Source of the DNA: an uncultured Clostridium sp. | GTDB taxonomy: Bacteria > Bacillota > Clostridia > Lachnospirales > Lachnospiraceae | Direction of reading: 5' to 3' | Assembly (NCBI GenBank): GCA_905192625.1 | Contig: CAJJLI010000078.1 | Location: 1 to 7,810, forward strand | Length of the DNA stretch: 7,810 bases | Shown: positions 1 through 6,792 of the stretch, one piece after another | Layout: each line of letters opens with the position of its first letter | Numbering within the stretch: position 1 is the stretch's first letter | Translations under genes and position numbers: made by a program | The notes under the pieces: model-generated | What the model was told of the DNA's origin: nothing | What the model saw: the letters and a program-made list of their open reading frames with translations, nothing else | The model's database searches: none

Positions 1-27
1 AAAACACATCGTCGTGTCGTCCATCAT
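1..27 (-). CDS. Possible 5' end of a partial gene leaving the window
   Basis: Two consecutive ATG codons (27-25 and 24-22) open a frame that reads MMDDTTMCF and runs off the window edge without a stop. A weak Shine-Dalgarno-like AAGG lies about 6 nt upstream of the first ATG. A near-consensus minus-strand promoter at 320-348 points toward it and would give a leader of about 290 nt. Only nine codons are visible, so no product can be named, and the open frame could be chance. Confidence 0.25.
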
Positions 28-319
28 TCTTACCTTACGATTTATTTAAAATTGTCCGCTATATAATTACAGTCCTTTCATTTCTAAGAGCTCTCAAATA
101 TTTTACTATAATAACCATTTATTAAAATGTACCAACTCAATGATAGTTTGAGAAATATTCCTATATATTGATTGATACTATGTATTTAAAATTACATTCT
201 ATAATCTATGATTAATGATTAAACAAACCAATAATTTGTATGTATTTGTTAAAAACTTGACCTTATTTTTGATATTAACTAAATCTTTCCATGTATTCTT
301 GGTATTTCAGTACATTTCA

Positions 320-348
320 ATAGTATCATTTCTGGAATTTAATGTCAA
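320..348 (-). promoter_or_regulatory. Candidate sigma-A promoter facing the left window edge
   Basis: On the minus strand the -35 box is TTGACA (348-343, perfect) and the -10 box is TACTAT (325-320, one mismatch to TATAAT), with a 17-bp spacer. Transcription would start near 313 and proceed toward position 1. The promoter lies beyond the operon terminator at 462-529, so it should serve a separate transcription unit, possibly the edge gene beginning at 27. The 10-mer TTGACATTAA at its -35 box also occurs at the beta-mannosidase promoter. Confidence 0.5.
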
Positions 349-450
349 TTGTGCAAAGCATCAATAAAATGAAAATTTATTGTTGAAATTATCATATTGC
401 ATGACTCATAGTTTTTAATACCACAGAAATAATAAATGCGTTGAACTCTT

Positions 451-530
451 AAAAATACAAAACCCCTGATATTAACTAGCTTATAAGAACTATGCCTTCA
501 TAGTTCAAAAAACAAGTCATATCAGGGGTG
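451..530 (-). terminator. Rho-independent terminator of the three-gene operon
   Basis: A perfect 11-bp inverted repeat (462-472 with 519-529), with a CCCC/GGGG core, forms the base of a stem on the minus strand. It is followed by a T-rich tail (TTTTGTATTTTT, 462-451). Inside it lies a second perfect 8-bp hairpin (487-494 with 499-506) with a 4-nt loop. The element sits 67 bp after the esterase stop codon, in the right orientation to end the operon. The plus-strand reading lacks a T-tract after the stem, so it looks one-directional. Confidence 0.8.
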
Positions 531-596
531 TAAAAAAAACATTAAAATTAACAGCATTTTAACTAAAATACAAAACTTAGATCTAATTCTTTGTTG

Positions 597-1676
597 TTAA
601 TCCCAAATCTTGTCTCCAAAAGAATTGATATAAGTTACCAATTCATCGGCCATCTCTTCTGCCTCTGAAATACGGATATGTCCTGGGGTTCCACACCCAT
701 TTCTACGATACATAAAGTGTAGTATTTTATCATCCTCTATTTCATTGCATACCTCTTGAATTGCACGATCCCAATTTGCATCATGATATAAAATAGTTGT
801 TGTCAATAGAATAAGTGCATCTGCATATCTTTTTCGAATTTCACCAACAAACTTCTTATAATGCACTCTCCACGCAATCGAATCATCGGAATCATAATTT
901 TCACTCATACAATCCACCGGATGACTATCATTTTGCCCGATTGCAATGATAACTACGTGGGGACGGTAATTCGAAAAATCCCAAGGTTTTATAAAACCAA
1001 GGTCAGGATGATATTCTATCTTATCAAAGGTTTCTTCCATTCCAATGTAATTTGGTCCATAAAACCAACCCGTTCCATTGCGAAGCGCTATTCCTCCTTG
1101 GGAGATATTATGTATCCTTGCATTCAATTTTCTTGCCGCAATCCAAGCATAAGAATACCAACTATTTGAATATTCACCATTGTGTATCGGATCTGGTTTT
1201 CCTGTATAAAAGACAGCCTCCGATACTTCACCTGCAGTAATAGAATCACCATAGACTTCTATTTTACGTTCCGGTAATTCTGGCAACTTTTGAAGCGTTC
1301 CATGTAAGTCAATCACAAAACCGTAGAATCGAATCACATGGCACGAATCCATTCTTTTAAACAGCATGAAACTATGCTCTGTATCCTCTAAATCATTTGC
1401 AATTGTAATGCATTTTGTTCCTTCGTTTTGTAATAGTATCTTTTCTTGTTTGCCATCCAAGATATATCCCATATAATTATGCCAACAGCTATGTATATTT
1501 TCAACAATGATTTTTAAAGACGTTCCAGTAAACTTTATTGCAACATAGCTACTAGGATATACTAGAATCGGTGCGAGCTTATCCTCAAAATCTATCCTCC
1601 CCATGTACTGTAGTAACTCATGATCTGGATAAATAATTTGTTCTTCATGCCCAATAAGAGAGTCCACTATACTCAT
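597..1676 (-). CDS. CE2-type SGNH acetyl esterase (carbohydrate deacetylase)
   Basis: This 359-residue protein has the layout of carbohydrate esterase family 2. An N-terminal beta-rich domain (about 1-130) is followed by an SGNH/GDSL hydrolase domain (about 137-352). Visible SGNH blocks are VYGDSITAGE with nucleophile Ser145, SQGG with Gly194, IGQND with Asn249, and PGHIR with His333. No Asp lies three residues before the His (Thr330 instead), which fits the Ser-His dyad known for some CE2 enzymes. Known CE2 members remove O-acetyl groups from xylan and glucomannan. There is no signal peptide, so it should act in the cytoplasm on imported acetylated oligosaccharides. The ATG is supported by GGAGG 6 nt upstream (1683-1687). 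The gene starts 32 bp after the alpha-galactosidase stop codon and is the last gene of the operon. Family assignment is firm; mannan as the substrate is inferred from the neighbours. Confidence 0.85.
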   Translation of the reverse strand: MSIVDSLIGHEEQIIYPDHELLQYMGRIDFEDKLAPILVYPSSYVAIKFTGTSLKIIVENIHSCWHNYMGYILDGKQEKILLQNEGTKCITIANDLEDTEHSFMLFKRMDSCHVIRFYGFVIDLHGTLQKLPELPERKIEVYGDSITAGEVSEAVFYTGKPDPIHNGEYSNSWYSYAWIAARKLNARIHNISQGGIALRNGTGWFYGPNYIGMEETFDKIEYHPDLGFIKPWDFSNYRPHVVIIAIGQNDSHPVDCMSENYDSDDSIAWRVHYKKFVGEIRKRYADALILLTTTILYHDANWDRAIQEVCNEIEDDKILHFMYRRNGCGTPGHIRISEAEEMADELVTYINSFGDKIWD

Positions 1677-1708
1677 ATTATTCCTCCATGAACCCTAACA
1701 TTCACTGC

Positions 1709-3904
1709 TTACAATTCTTCTGCAATGAAGTGTAAGAGTTTCCCTTTAAAATCGCCCCACAAGTTCTGCACTAAAATTCCTGCATGCATTAAGGTCGCCC
1801 CATAATACCGTTCCTTCGTTTCTTCTAAGTAATACCATGTATTCTCATCAAGACCTTTTAACTTGATGTTACGACTATGATAATTTGGTTTACGTAGCAC
1901 TTGAATATAAGTTACCAAACTTTCTTTTTTATCTTTTGAAACGACTTGCCAACAATCATATTCATGATTTTCCTGGTAGGATGCTATTCGGTAATAATCA
2001 CCTTCCCTCACCAAATCATTATATTTGTGGTACATTTCTACCTGAAATGGAATCATTTCTTTGTCTTCCTTTGGTATTCGCCTTACGTCCAACTCATAAC
2101 CAAAGGTTCCCGCAAGGGCCACATACCCCCTCGTTTCAAACGGCGTTACTCTTCCTACCGTATGATTCGGACAATCACTCACATGAGCCCCAATGGTTGA
2201 GAGTGGATAAATCAGCGCAGTTCCTTCTTGAATCGCCAATCGTTCAATGGCGTCCGTATCATCCGAACACCATATTTGTGGACTATAATATAACATCCCA
2301 GGATCAAATCTTGCTCCCCCACTGGAGCAGTTTTCAAGTAAAAGATACGGAAACTCGCTGATTAGACGTTCTTGCAGCTCATAAACACCAAGCACATAGC
2401 GATGATATAACTCCCCTTGCTCTTCTGCATTCAATGCAATGCTACCTAAATCGCTAAGAGGACGGTTCATATCCCATTTTACATAACGGATATTGGCACT
2501 CCGCAAAATATTTGAAACGGATTCAAATATATAATCTCTTACTTCTTTTCTAGAAATATCAAGGACATATTGGTTTCTACAAAGACCTGGGTTACGCCCT
2601 GGAATTTGAATTGCCCAATCTGGATGTGCACGGTATAAATCGGAATCTGGTGATACCATTTCTGGTTCAAACCATATACCAAATTCAAGGCCTTTTTCAT
2701 TCACTTGTTTCACTAAATGATCCAGCCCTCCGCTTAGCTTTTCTTCATTGACAGTCCAGTCACCCAAGGAGCAGTTATCGCTACTTCTTTTGCCAAACCA
2801 ACCGTCATCCATAACAAGCATTTCAATGCCTAACTTTCCCGCTTCTTCAGCAATATCAACGAGTTTGTCTGTATTAAAATCAAAATATGTACCTTCCCAG
2901 TTATTAATTAATATCGGGCGTTTTTTATTTTTATATGGACTTCGTATCAAGTGATTACGATATAAATCATGGAAGCACCTGGTCATACCACCTAAACCGT
3001 CTTCGGTGTACACCATTACGGCTTCTGGCGCTTGAAATTCTTCCCCTGCATTTAGCTTCCAAGAAAATCCTTCTGGGTGTATACCAAGGGTGGTTCGCAT
3101 ATTCTGAAATTGATTCACTTCTACTTGTGCCAAAAAATTACCTGAGTATACAAAATGAAATCCATAGACTTTACCAGCATCTTGAGTTGCATGTTTTGAT
3201 AGGATTCCCATAAATGGATGCTCTTGATGGCTTGACTCCCCACGAATTGAACCAACGCTCTGCTTCCCAAGTCCAATTGTTCTTCGCTGTATATGTCTCT
3301 CTCTTCCCCATGAGCCATGCAAGGTTAACATCTCATATTCTTCATTATCCATATCAAGACATAAAGAGTAAACTTTTTCAATGGCCAAAGAGTGATCTCC
3401 ATTGTTTTTTAAACGCACACTTCTTGTCATTGCATCAACATCGTGAAATACAGCATAACTTATTACAATCTCTAGTTGTAAAATAGTATCCATACAGGTA
3501 ATTTCTAATGTCTCACATTCATCTTCTTTGCCAAAGGTAGCTGGAAGTCCTTTTAATTTTGGCTTTCCCTTTATTATCTGATGTGAAACATAGGATAAGG
3601 AGCAAGCCAAGTGACCTTCCTTCGTACGTATCCTTATGCTACTTTCTCTAAAATCACCAGTTCCATGGGTTGAATATTCCATGGGAAATGTATCTAGAAA
3701 CGATAAACGATCTCGATTGTTTGTTGACGGAACATATGGTGCTTCATTCGTACGCATCAGATAAGATAAGTGATAATCATCAAATCGTTTCCCATAATAT
3801 ATATGTCCGAGAAAACCTTCCTCGTCAACAACTCCAATTAAATACATCGTGTTTTGGGTACATAGTCGAAACACTTTTTCCTCTTCAAAATATTGTATCC
3901 CCAT
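1709..3904 (-). CDS. GH36 alpha-galactosidase
   Basis: This 731-residue enzyme should hydrolyse terminal alpha-1,6-galactose from galactomannan- or raffinose-type oligosaccharides. It has the full GH36 plan: an N-terminal beta-sandwich (to about 320), a central TIM barrel and a small C-terminal beta domain. Motifs counted from this start include MDDGW (Asp366, Asp367), KWDMNR with nucleophile Asp478, ENCSSGGARFD, and CSDDTDA with acid/base Asp548. The positions 478 and 548 match those I recall for the Geobacillus AgaA/AgaB enzymes, which supports both family and start. The start at 3904 is chosen because AAAGGGAGGT lies 6 nt upstream (3911-3920). An in-frame ATG ten codons earlier (3934) has no such site. 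No signal peptide is present, so the enzyme is cytoplasmic. It sits between beta-mannosidase and acetyl esterase genes, which suggests that galactosylated mannan oligosaccharides are its substrate. Confidence 0.95.
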   Translation of the reverse strand: MGIQYFEEEKVFRLCTQNTMYLIGVVDEEGFLGHIYYGKRFDDYHLSYLMRTNEAPYVPSTNNRDRLSFLDTFPMEYSTHGTGDFRESSIRIRTKEGHLACSLSYVSHQIIKGKPKLKGLPATFGKEDECETLEITCMDTILQLEIVISYAVFHDVDAMTRSVRLKNNGDHSLAIEKVYSLCLDMDNEEYEMLTLHGSWGRERHIQRRTIGLGKQSVGSIRGESSHQEHPFMGILSKHATQDAGKVYGFHFVYSGNFLAQVEVNQFQNMRTTLGIHPEGFSWKLNAGEEFQAPEAVMVYTEDGLGGMTRCFHDLYRNHLIRSPYKNKKRPILINNWEGTYFDFNTDKLVDIAEEAGKLGIEMLVMDDGWFGKRSSDNCSLGDWTVNEEKLSGGLDHLVKQVNEKGLEFGIWFEPEMVSPDSDLYRAHPDWAIQIPGRNPGLCRNQYVLDISRKEVRDYIFESVSNILRSANIRYVKWDMNRPLSDLGSIALNAEEQGELYHRYVLGVYELQERLISEFPYLLLENCSSGGARFDPGMLYYSPQIWCSDDTDAIERLAIQEGTALIYPLSTIGAHVSDCPNHTVGRVTPFETRGYVALAGTFGYELDVRRIPKEDKEMIPFQVEMYHKYNDLVREGDYYRIASYQENHEYDCWQVVSKDKKESLVTYIQVLRKPNYHSRNIKLKGLDENTWYYLEETKERYYGATLMHAGILVQNLWGDFKGKLLHFIAEEL

Positions 3905-3926
3905 AATAATACCTCCCTTTATATTT

Positions 3927-4043
3927 TTATTCATCTACTGTTTGTACCGTATGCGTTCCATTCGTAAGATTGATACATTTAATCACATCTGCTGGATTAC
4001 AAGTTACATAGAGTGAATAATAACGATCTATACTACAAGCATA
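3927..4043 (-). pseudogene. Possible tail of a lost gene between operon genes 1 and 2
   Basis: After the beta-mannosidase stop codon, another minus-strand frame stays open for 38 codons and ends in TAA, 7 nt before the alpha-galactosidase Shine-Dalgarno region. Its sequence looks protein-like (for example LYVTCNPADVIKCINLTNG) and most codons begin with a purine, as in real genes. It has no ATG and no ribosome binding site, and its upstream limit is a TGA, so it is not an intact small gene. It may be the C-terminal remnant of a deleted or frameshifted gene, or a chance open frame. I do not recognise the family. Confidence 0.3.
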
Positions 4044-4066
4044 TCATTTTATAAAACAAAATCTAA

Positions 4067-6601
4067 TCAATAAGAATCATATAAACTGCAAAAATGAGTA
4101 TTTTCATATAAGTACTCAAGCGTTACTTCTTTTCCACCCCAAATATCACTCTTGCGTAAGATGATTACCGTTTCATCTTCATCACTTAAGCTGAAAAAAT
4201 TATCACTCCAAATCACGTCTACATTGGCAATAGATAGCATAACAAAAGGCGCATAACAGTCTGTCTTAAAATAATACATATAGGATTCATCGCTTTCTTT
4301 TATCTGCATCCTAATGTTTGGTTTTTGTAATTTTAAATATTTAAATGGAACAAAGTCCATATATTCCGTCGATTTACTACCATCTGGTAAATAAAAAGAA
4401 GCTTCAACAAAAACCTCTTCTTCTTTCCCTTTTAGTTCCTTGCAATAATCAAGCTCAGCCACTTTAATAGAGGATTGTTTCTCCACAAATATGTTGTGTG
4501 TTTCTTCTTTAAGAACCTCTAAATTCATTGTCTTTAATGCAATACGCGCCGTAACATAAACGCCATTCAAGTTTTCATTTGCAACAAATACTTTTATTCT
4601 AGTTTCGTCTCTTACAATGCTTCCAGCAGTTTGCCCATAGAACTTCTTCGCCATATAATGTAGCGCTTTCCATCTACCATAATAATCAATGCTCGACCAA
4701 GAAGCTACTGGCCAATTATCGTTTAACTGCCAGTATAACGATCCCATACATCTTCCTCGGTTCCTCCTAAAATGCTCTACTCCACTTTTAATAGCAAGCC
4801 CTTGTAAAATCTGACTTATATAAATAAGCTTCTTAAAATCCTTCGGATAACGAAACTGTTCTGAAATATAATATAAAATCGCCCCATTGGCCGCCTCATT
4901 TTTCTGATGGCTCTCCATTACTTTTGAGAATATATTAAAATCCTCTTCAACCGCAAAGGACTCAATGGTACGAAATTCCGGGAAGGACTGAAAACCAAAC
5001 TCTGAGCAAAAGCGGAAATAATGCTTTTGGTAATCACTAAATGGCTTTCTTCCATGCCATACTTCCCAATAATGTACATCTCCCCGATTTTCATCATCCG
5101 GATGATCAAAGCAGCCACCGGAAGATGGGGAAGATGGCCAATAAAATGTATGTGGATCACATTCTTTCACTGCCTTTGGTAATAAGTATTCAAATTGTAT
5201 GATGTAGTCCGCTCTTAACTTAGCACTGTGTGATTGAAAATTTCCCCATTGATGCCATGCGGATTCAATTTCATTGTTCCCACACCAAAGACCTAGGGAT
5301 GCATGGTGACGTAATCTGGTCACATTGTCTTTTAATTCCGCTACAATCGTCTCTGCAAACTCATCGCTAAGGTCATAGATATTGCAAGCAAACATCAAAT
5401 CTTGCCACACGATAAGACCATATTCGTCACATAAATCATAAAATGCATCGCTAGGGTAATATCCCCCACCCCAAACACGGATGCAGTTATAATTCGCCCG
5501 AATACAAGACGTGATTAAATATTTTATGCGTTCATATGTAATGTCAGAATAAATACAGTCCTCAGGTATGTAGTTTGCACCTTTTGCAAATATCTTTACA
5601 TCATTTATCACAAAAGCAAATTCACTTCCCCACATATCCTTTTCCTGGCTAATTACAATCGTTCTTAACCCAATGCGATACTTTTTGGTTTCATACACCT
5701 TTTGATTACGTTTGCAAACAATAGAGACCTCAACTTCATAGAGTGCTTGCTCCCCAAAACCATTTGGCCACCAAAGTTTCGGTTCATCAATAAGTACAGT
5801 TTGTTCTACTTCTTTTGAGTATCTCACTGCTTCTTTTGTACTTCCCATTGCTTCTTTTGTGTTTCTCATAATTTCATCCGTATGATTCCATAGCTTATTC
5901 CCTTGTGGATCGTACACTTTTGTCTGTATTACATATTCTTCACCCTTTGATTCAAGCAAATCATACGCTACTACAATTTCTAATCTCACCTTATTATTGT
6001 TATGGATTTGAGTAAAGCGAACATCTCCTAATTTTATTTCAGAGTATGCCACCAAAGAAACATCTCGAAATATGCCCATATCCGGTAGCTGAGCACCCCA
6101 ATCCCACCCAAACATTGAGTGTGCCTTGCGTAAATATTGATTTCCTTTCATTCCACCAGAAGGGATGTATGTAATTTCTTTGCCCTCTTCCCATTGATAA
6201 GACTCGATGTAAGTAATCGGTGAACGTATTATTATTTTCAGTTCATTCTTAGCTTGTAAATACTCCTTACATGATATTCGATACGTTCGATGCATGTTAT
6301 TGGTTGATTCTAAAAATATGTCATTCAGGAAAATTTCTGCTAAGGTATCAATTCCATCAAAAACGAATTCAATACACTCTTCGTTTCTTATTGCTTCATC
6401 CAAATCAAAATGCCTTACAAATACATAATCATATCTTAATTCTTCTTTTACAAGATACTCATTCGTACGATAATAAGGATCTGGTATTACATTATACTTT
6501 AATAAGCCTTTTAATACAGAGCCTGGAATTTCAACGTCATACCAATCTTCCCCAGTAAGTTTTTTAAAATTCCAAGTATCATTTAATGAATGATAAATCA
6601 C
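4067..6601 (-). CDS. GH2 beta-mannosidase
   Basis: This exo-enzyme of about 844 residues should release mannose from the non-reducing end of beta-1,4-manno-oligosaccharides. Numbering from a GTG at 6607, it shows the GH2 order: a sugar-binding jelly-roll (about 10-190, with GWDWGAQLPDMGIFRDV typical of beta-mannosidases), an Ig-like domain (about 195-320), a TIM barrel (about 330-650) and C-terminal beta domains. Signature segments are RVWGGGYYPSDAFYD, WCGNNE with acid/base Glu446, CSEFGFQ with nucleophile Glu536, and WQLNDNWPVASWS. The 90-residue gap between the two glutamates fits known members. The GTG at 6607 lies inside the GAGGTG Shine-Dalgarno sequence, so the GTG at 6601 is the likelier start. 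No signal peptide is seen, so it is cytoplasmic. It is the first gene of the operon, behind a consensus promoter. An unusual three-fold 7-residue repeat sits at about 246-267. Confidence 0.95.
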   Translation of the reverse strand: MIYHSLNDTWNFKKLTGEDWYDVEIPGSVLKGLLKYNVIPDPYYRTNEYLVKEELRYDYVFVRHFDLDEAIRNEECIEFVFDGIDTLAEIFLNDIFLESTNNMHRTYRISCKEYLQAKNELKIIIRSPITYIESYQWEEGKEITYIPSGGMKGNQYLRKAHSMFGWDWGAQLPDMGIFRDVSLVAYSEIKLGDVRFTQIHNNNKVRLEIVVAYDLLESKGEEYVIQTKVYDPQGNKLWNHTDEIMRNTKEAMGSTKEAVRYSKEVEQTVLIDEPKLWWPNGFGEQALYEVEVSIVCKRNQKVYETKKYRIGLRTIVISQEKDMWGSEFAFVINDVKIFAKGANYIPEDCIYSDITYERIKYLITSCIRANYNCIRVWGGGYYPSDAFYDLCDEYGLIVWQDLMFACNIYDLSDEFAETIVAELKDNVTRLRHHASLGLWCGNNEIESAWHQWGNFQSHSAKLRADYIIQFEYLLPKAVKECDPHTFYWPSSPSSGGCFDHPDDENRGDVHYWEVWHGRKPFSDYQKHYFRFCSEFGFQSFPEFRTIESFAVEEDFNIFSKVMESHQKNEAANGAILYYISEQFRYPKDFKKLIYISQILQGLAIKSGVEHFRRNRGRCMGSLYWQLNDNWPVASWSSIDYYGRWKALHYMAKKFYGQTAGSIVRDETRIKVFVANENLNGVYVTARIALKTMNLEVLKEETHNIFVEKQSSIKVAELDYCKELKGKEEEVFVEASFYLPDGSKSTEYMDFVPFKYLKLQKPNIRMQIKESDESYMYYFKTDCYAPFVMLSIANVDVIWSDNFFSLSDEDETVIILRKSDIWGGKEVTLEYLYENTHFCSLYDSY
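5809..5871 (-). repeat. Three in-frame 21-bp tandem repeats within the beta-mannosidase gene
   Basis: Three adjacent 21-bp units (5809-5829, 5830-5850, 5851-5871) each begin on the plus strand with the identical 9-mer CTTCTTTTG and diverge afterwards. In the protein they read RNTKEAM, GSTKEAV and RYSKEVE, a charged and probably helical or loop insertion in the Ig-like second domain. The 21-bp period keeps the frame, so expansion or loss of a unit would lengthen or shorten a surface loop without breaking the enzyme. Confidence 0.75.
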
Positions 6602-6604
6602 ATA

Positions 6605-6610
6605 CACCTC
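6605..6610 (-). promoter_or_regulatory. Ribosome binding site that decides the beta-mannosidase start
   Basis: The minus strand reads AGAGGTGTATGTGATT. GAGGTG (6610-6605) matches the end of the consensus AAGGAGGTG and contains the upstream in-frame GTG (6607). Ribosomes bound there would more naturally start at the GTG at 6601, giving a protein that begins M-I-Y-H-S-L. An out-of-frame ATG at 6603 is followed directly by TGA and cannot encode a product. Confidence 0.6.
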
Positions 6611-6676
6611 TTTCTAGCAATGTTTTGCTTCCTTGCATTTAGCAATTAAAATGGTGCCCTCTAGAATCTTTTATTG

Positions 6677-6696
6677 TAAATTATCGCGCATATTTA
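6677..6696. promoter_or_regulatory. Candidate operator: CGCG-centred dyad at the operon start site
   Basis: A 20-bp imperfect dyad has arms TAAAT (6677-6681) and ATTTA (6692-6696) around a central CGCG (6685-6688), with three mismatched positions on each side between arm and centre. It lies immediately downstream of the -10 box and covers the predicted transcription start (about 6697). That is the usual place for a repressor. A CG-centred dyad is reminiscent of LacI/GalR-type operators, but the match is not close enough to name a regulator. Confidence 0.4.
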
Positions 6697-6703
6697 TAAA
6701 CAT

Positions 6704-6733
6704 ATTATACCAATTTTGCACAATTAATGTCAA
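6704..6733 (-). promoter_or_regulatory. Consensus sigma-A promoter of the mannan operon
   Basis: On the minus strand both boxes are perfect: TTGACA (6733-6728) and TATAAT (6709-6704), separated by 18 bp. Transcription should begin near 6697, leaving a leader of about 95 nt before the beta-mannosidase start. No comparable promoter is visible in front of the other two operon genes. A promoter this strong usually needs repression, which fits the dyad just downstream. Confidence 0.85.
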
Positions 6734-6752
6734 TCCTATTTATCTTTTATAT

Positions 6753-6769
6753 TGCATTTATAGTGCATT
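6753..6769. promoter_or_regulatory. Direct repeats upstream of the operon promoter
   Basis: TGCATT occurs at 6753-6758 and again at 6764-6769, exactly 11 bp apart, so both copies would lie on the same face of the helix. They sit about 20-36 bp upstream of the -35 box. Paired direct repeats in this position are typical of activators such as AraC-family proteins. The first copy extends to TTGCATTTA, which recurs in the leader at 6633-6641. Short AT-rich words repeat easily by chance. Confidence 0.3.
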
Positions 6770-6779
6770 AGGTTTAAAT

Positions 6780-6792
6780 AAAGCATTGCTTT
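6780..6792. promoter_or_regulatory. Perfect 13-bp palindrome upstream of the operon promoter
   Basis: AAAGCA-T-TGCTTT is a perfect inverted repeat with a single central base, about 47 bp upstream of the -35 box of the beta-mannosidase promoter. It lies between the transporter terminator and the operon promoter, so it could be a regulator binding site. It does not fit the CcpA cre consensus. It has no T-tract and is too short to be a terminator. Confidence 0.3.

Larger units (their letters stand above)
1..461. other. AT-rich stretch without a complete gene
   Basis: No open frame on either strand combines a plausible length with a ribosome binding site, apart from the edge start at position 27. 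The stretch is strongly AT-rich and rich in stop codons. It holds one good minus-strand promoter candidate (320-348) and several short AT-only inverted repeats that are expected by chance. I see no tRNA, and no riboswitch that I can recognise in the long leader that this promoter would produce. Confidence 0.6.

Noticed and set aside
861..1169. 102-codon open frame on the plus strand
   Set aside because: It lies within the esterase gene in antisense and has no family motif, promoter or ribosome binding site.
1885..2361. 158-codon open frame on the plus strand
   Set aside because: It lies fully inside the alpha-galactosidase gene, whose catalytic motifs are intact; its translation has no recognisable motif and it lacks a convincing ribosome binding site.
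3946..4014. Short plus-strand frame starting at an ATG near 3950 (MRSIRKIDTF...)
   Set aside because: It has only about 21 codons and no ribosome binding site, and it is opposite the coding-like segment on the minus strand.
4047..4056. TTTTATAAAA palindrome just after the beta-mannosidase gene
   Set aside because: A 10-bp palindrome of A and T only is expected by chance here, and no T-run follows, so it is not a terminator.
6616..6645. Mutually exclusive 5-bp stems (TTGCT, AGCAA, TTGCT) in the beta-mannosidase leader, resembling an attenuator
   Set aside because: Stems of 5 bp are too weak to call, and there is no T-tract or leader peptide to support attenuation.
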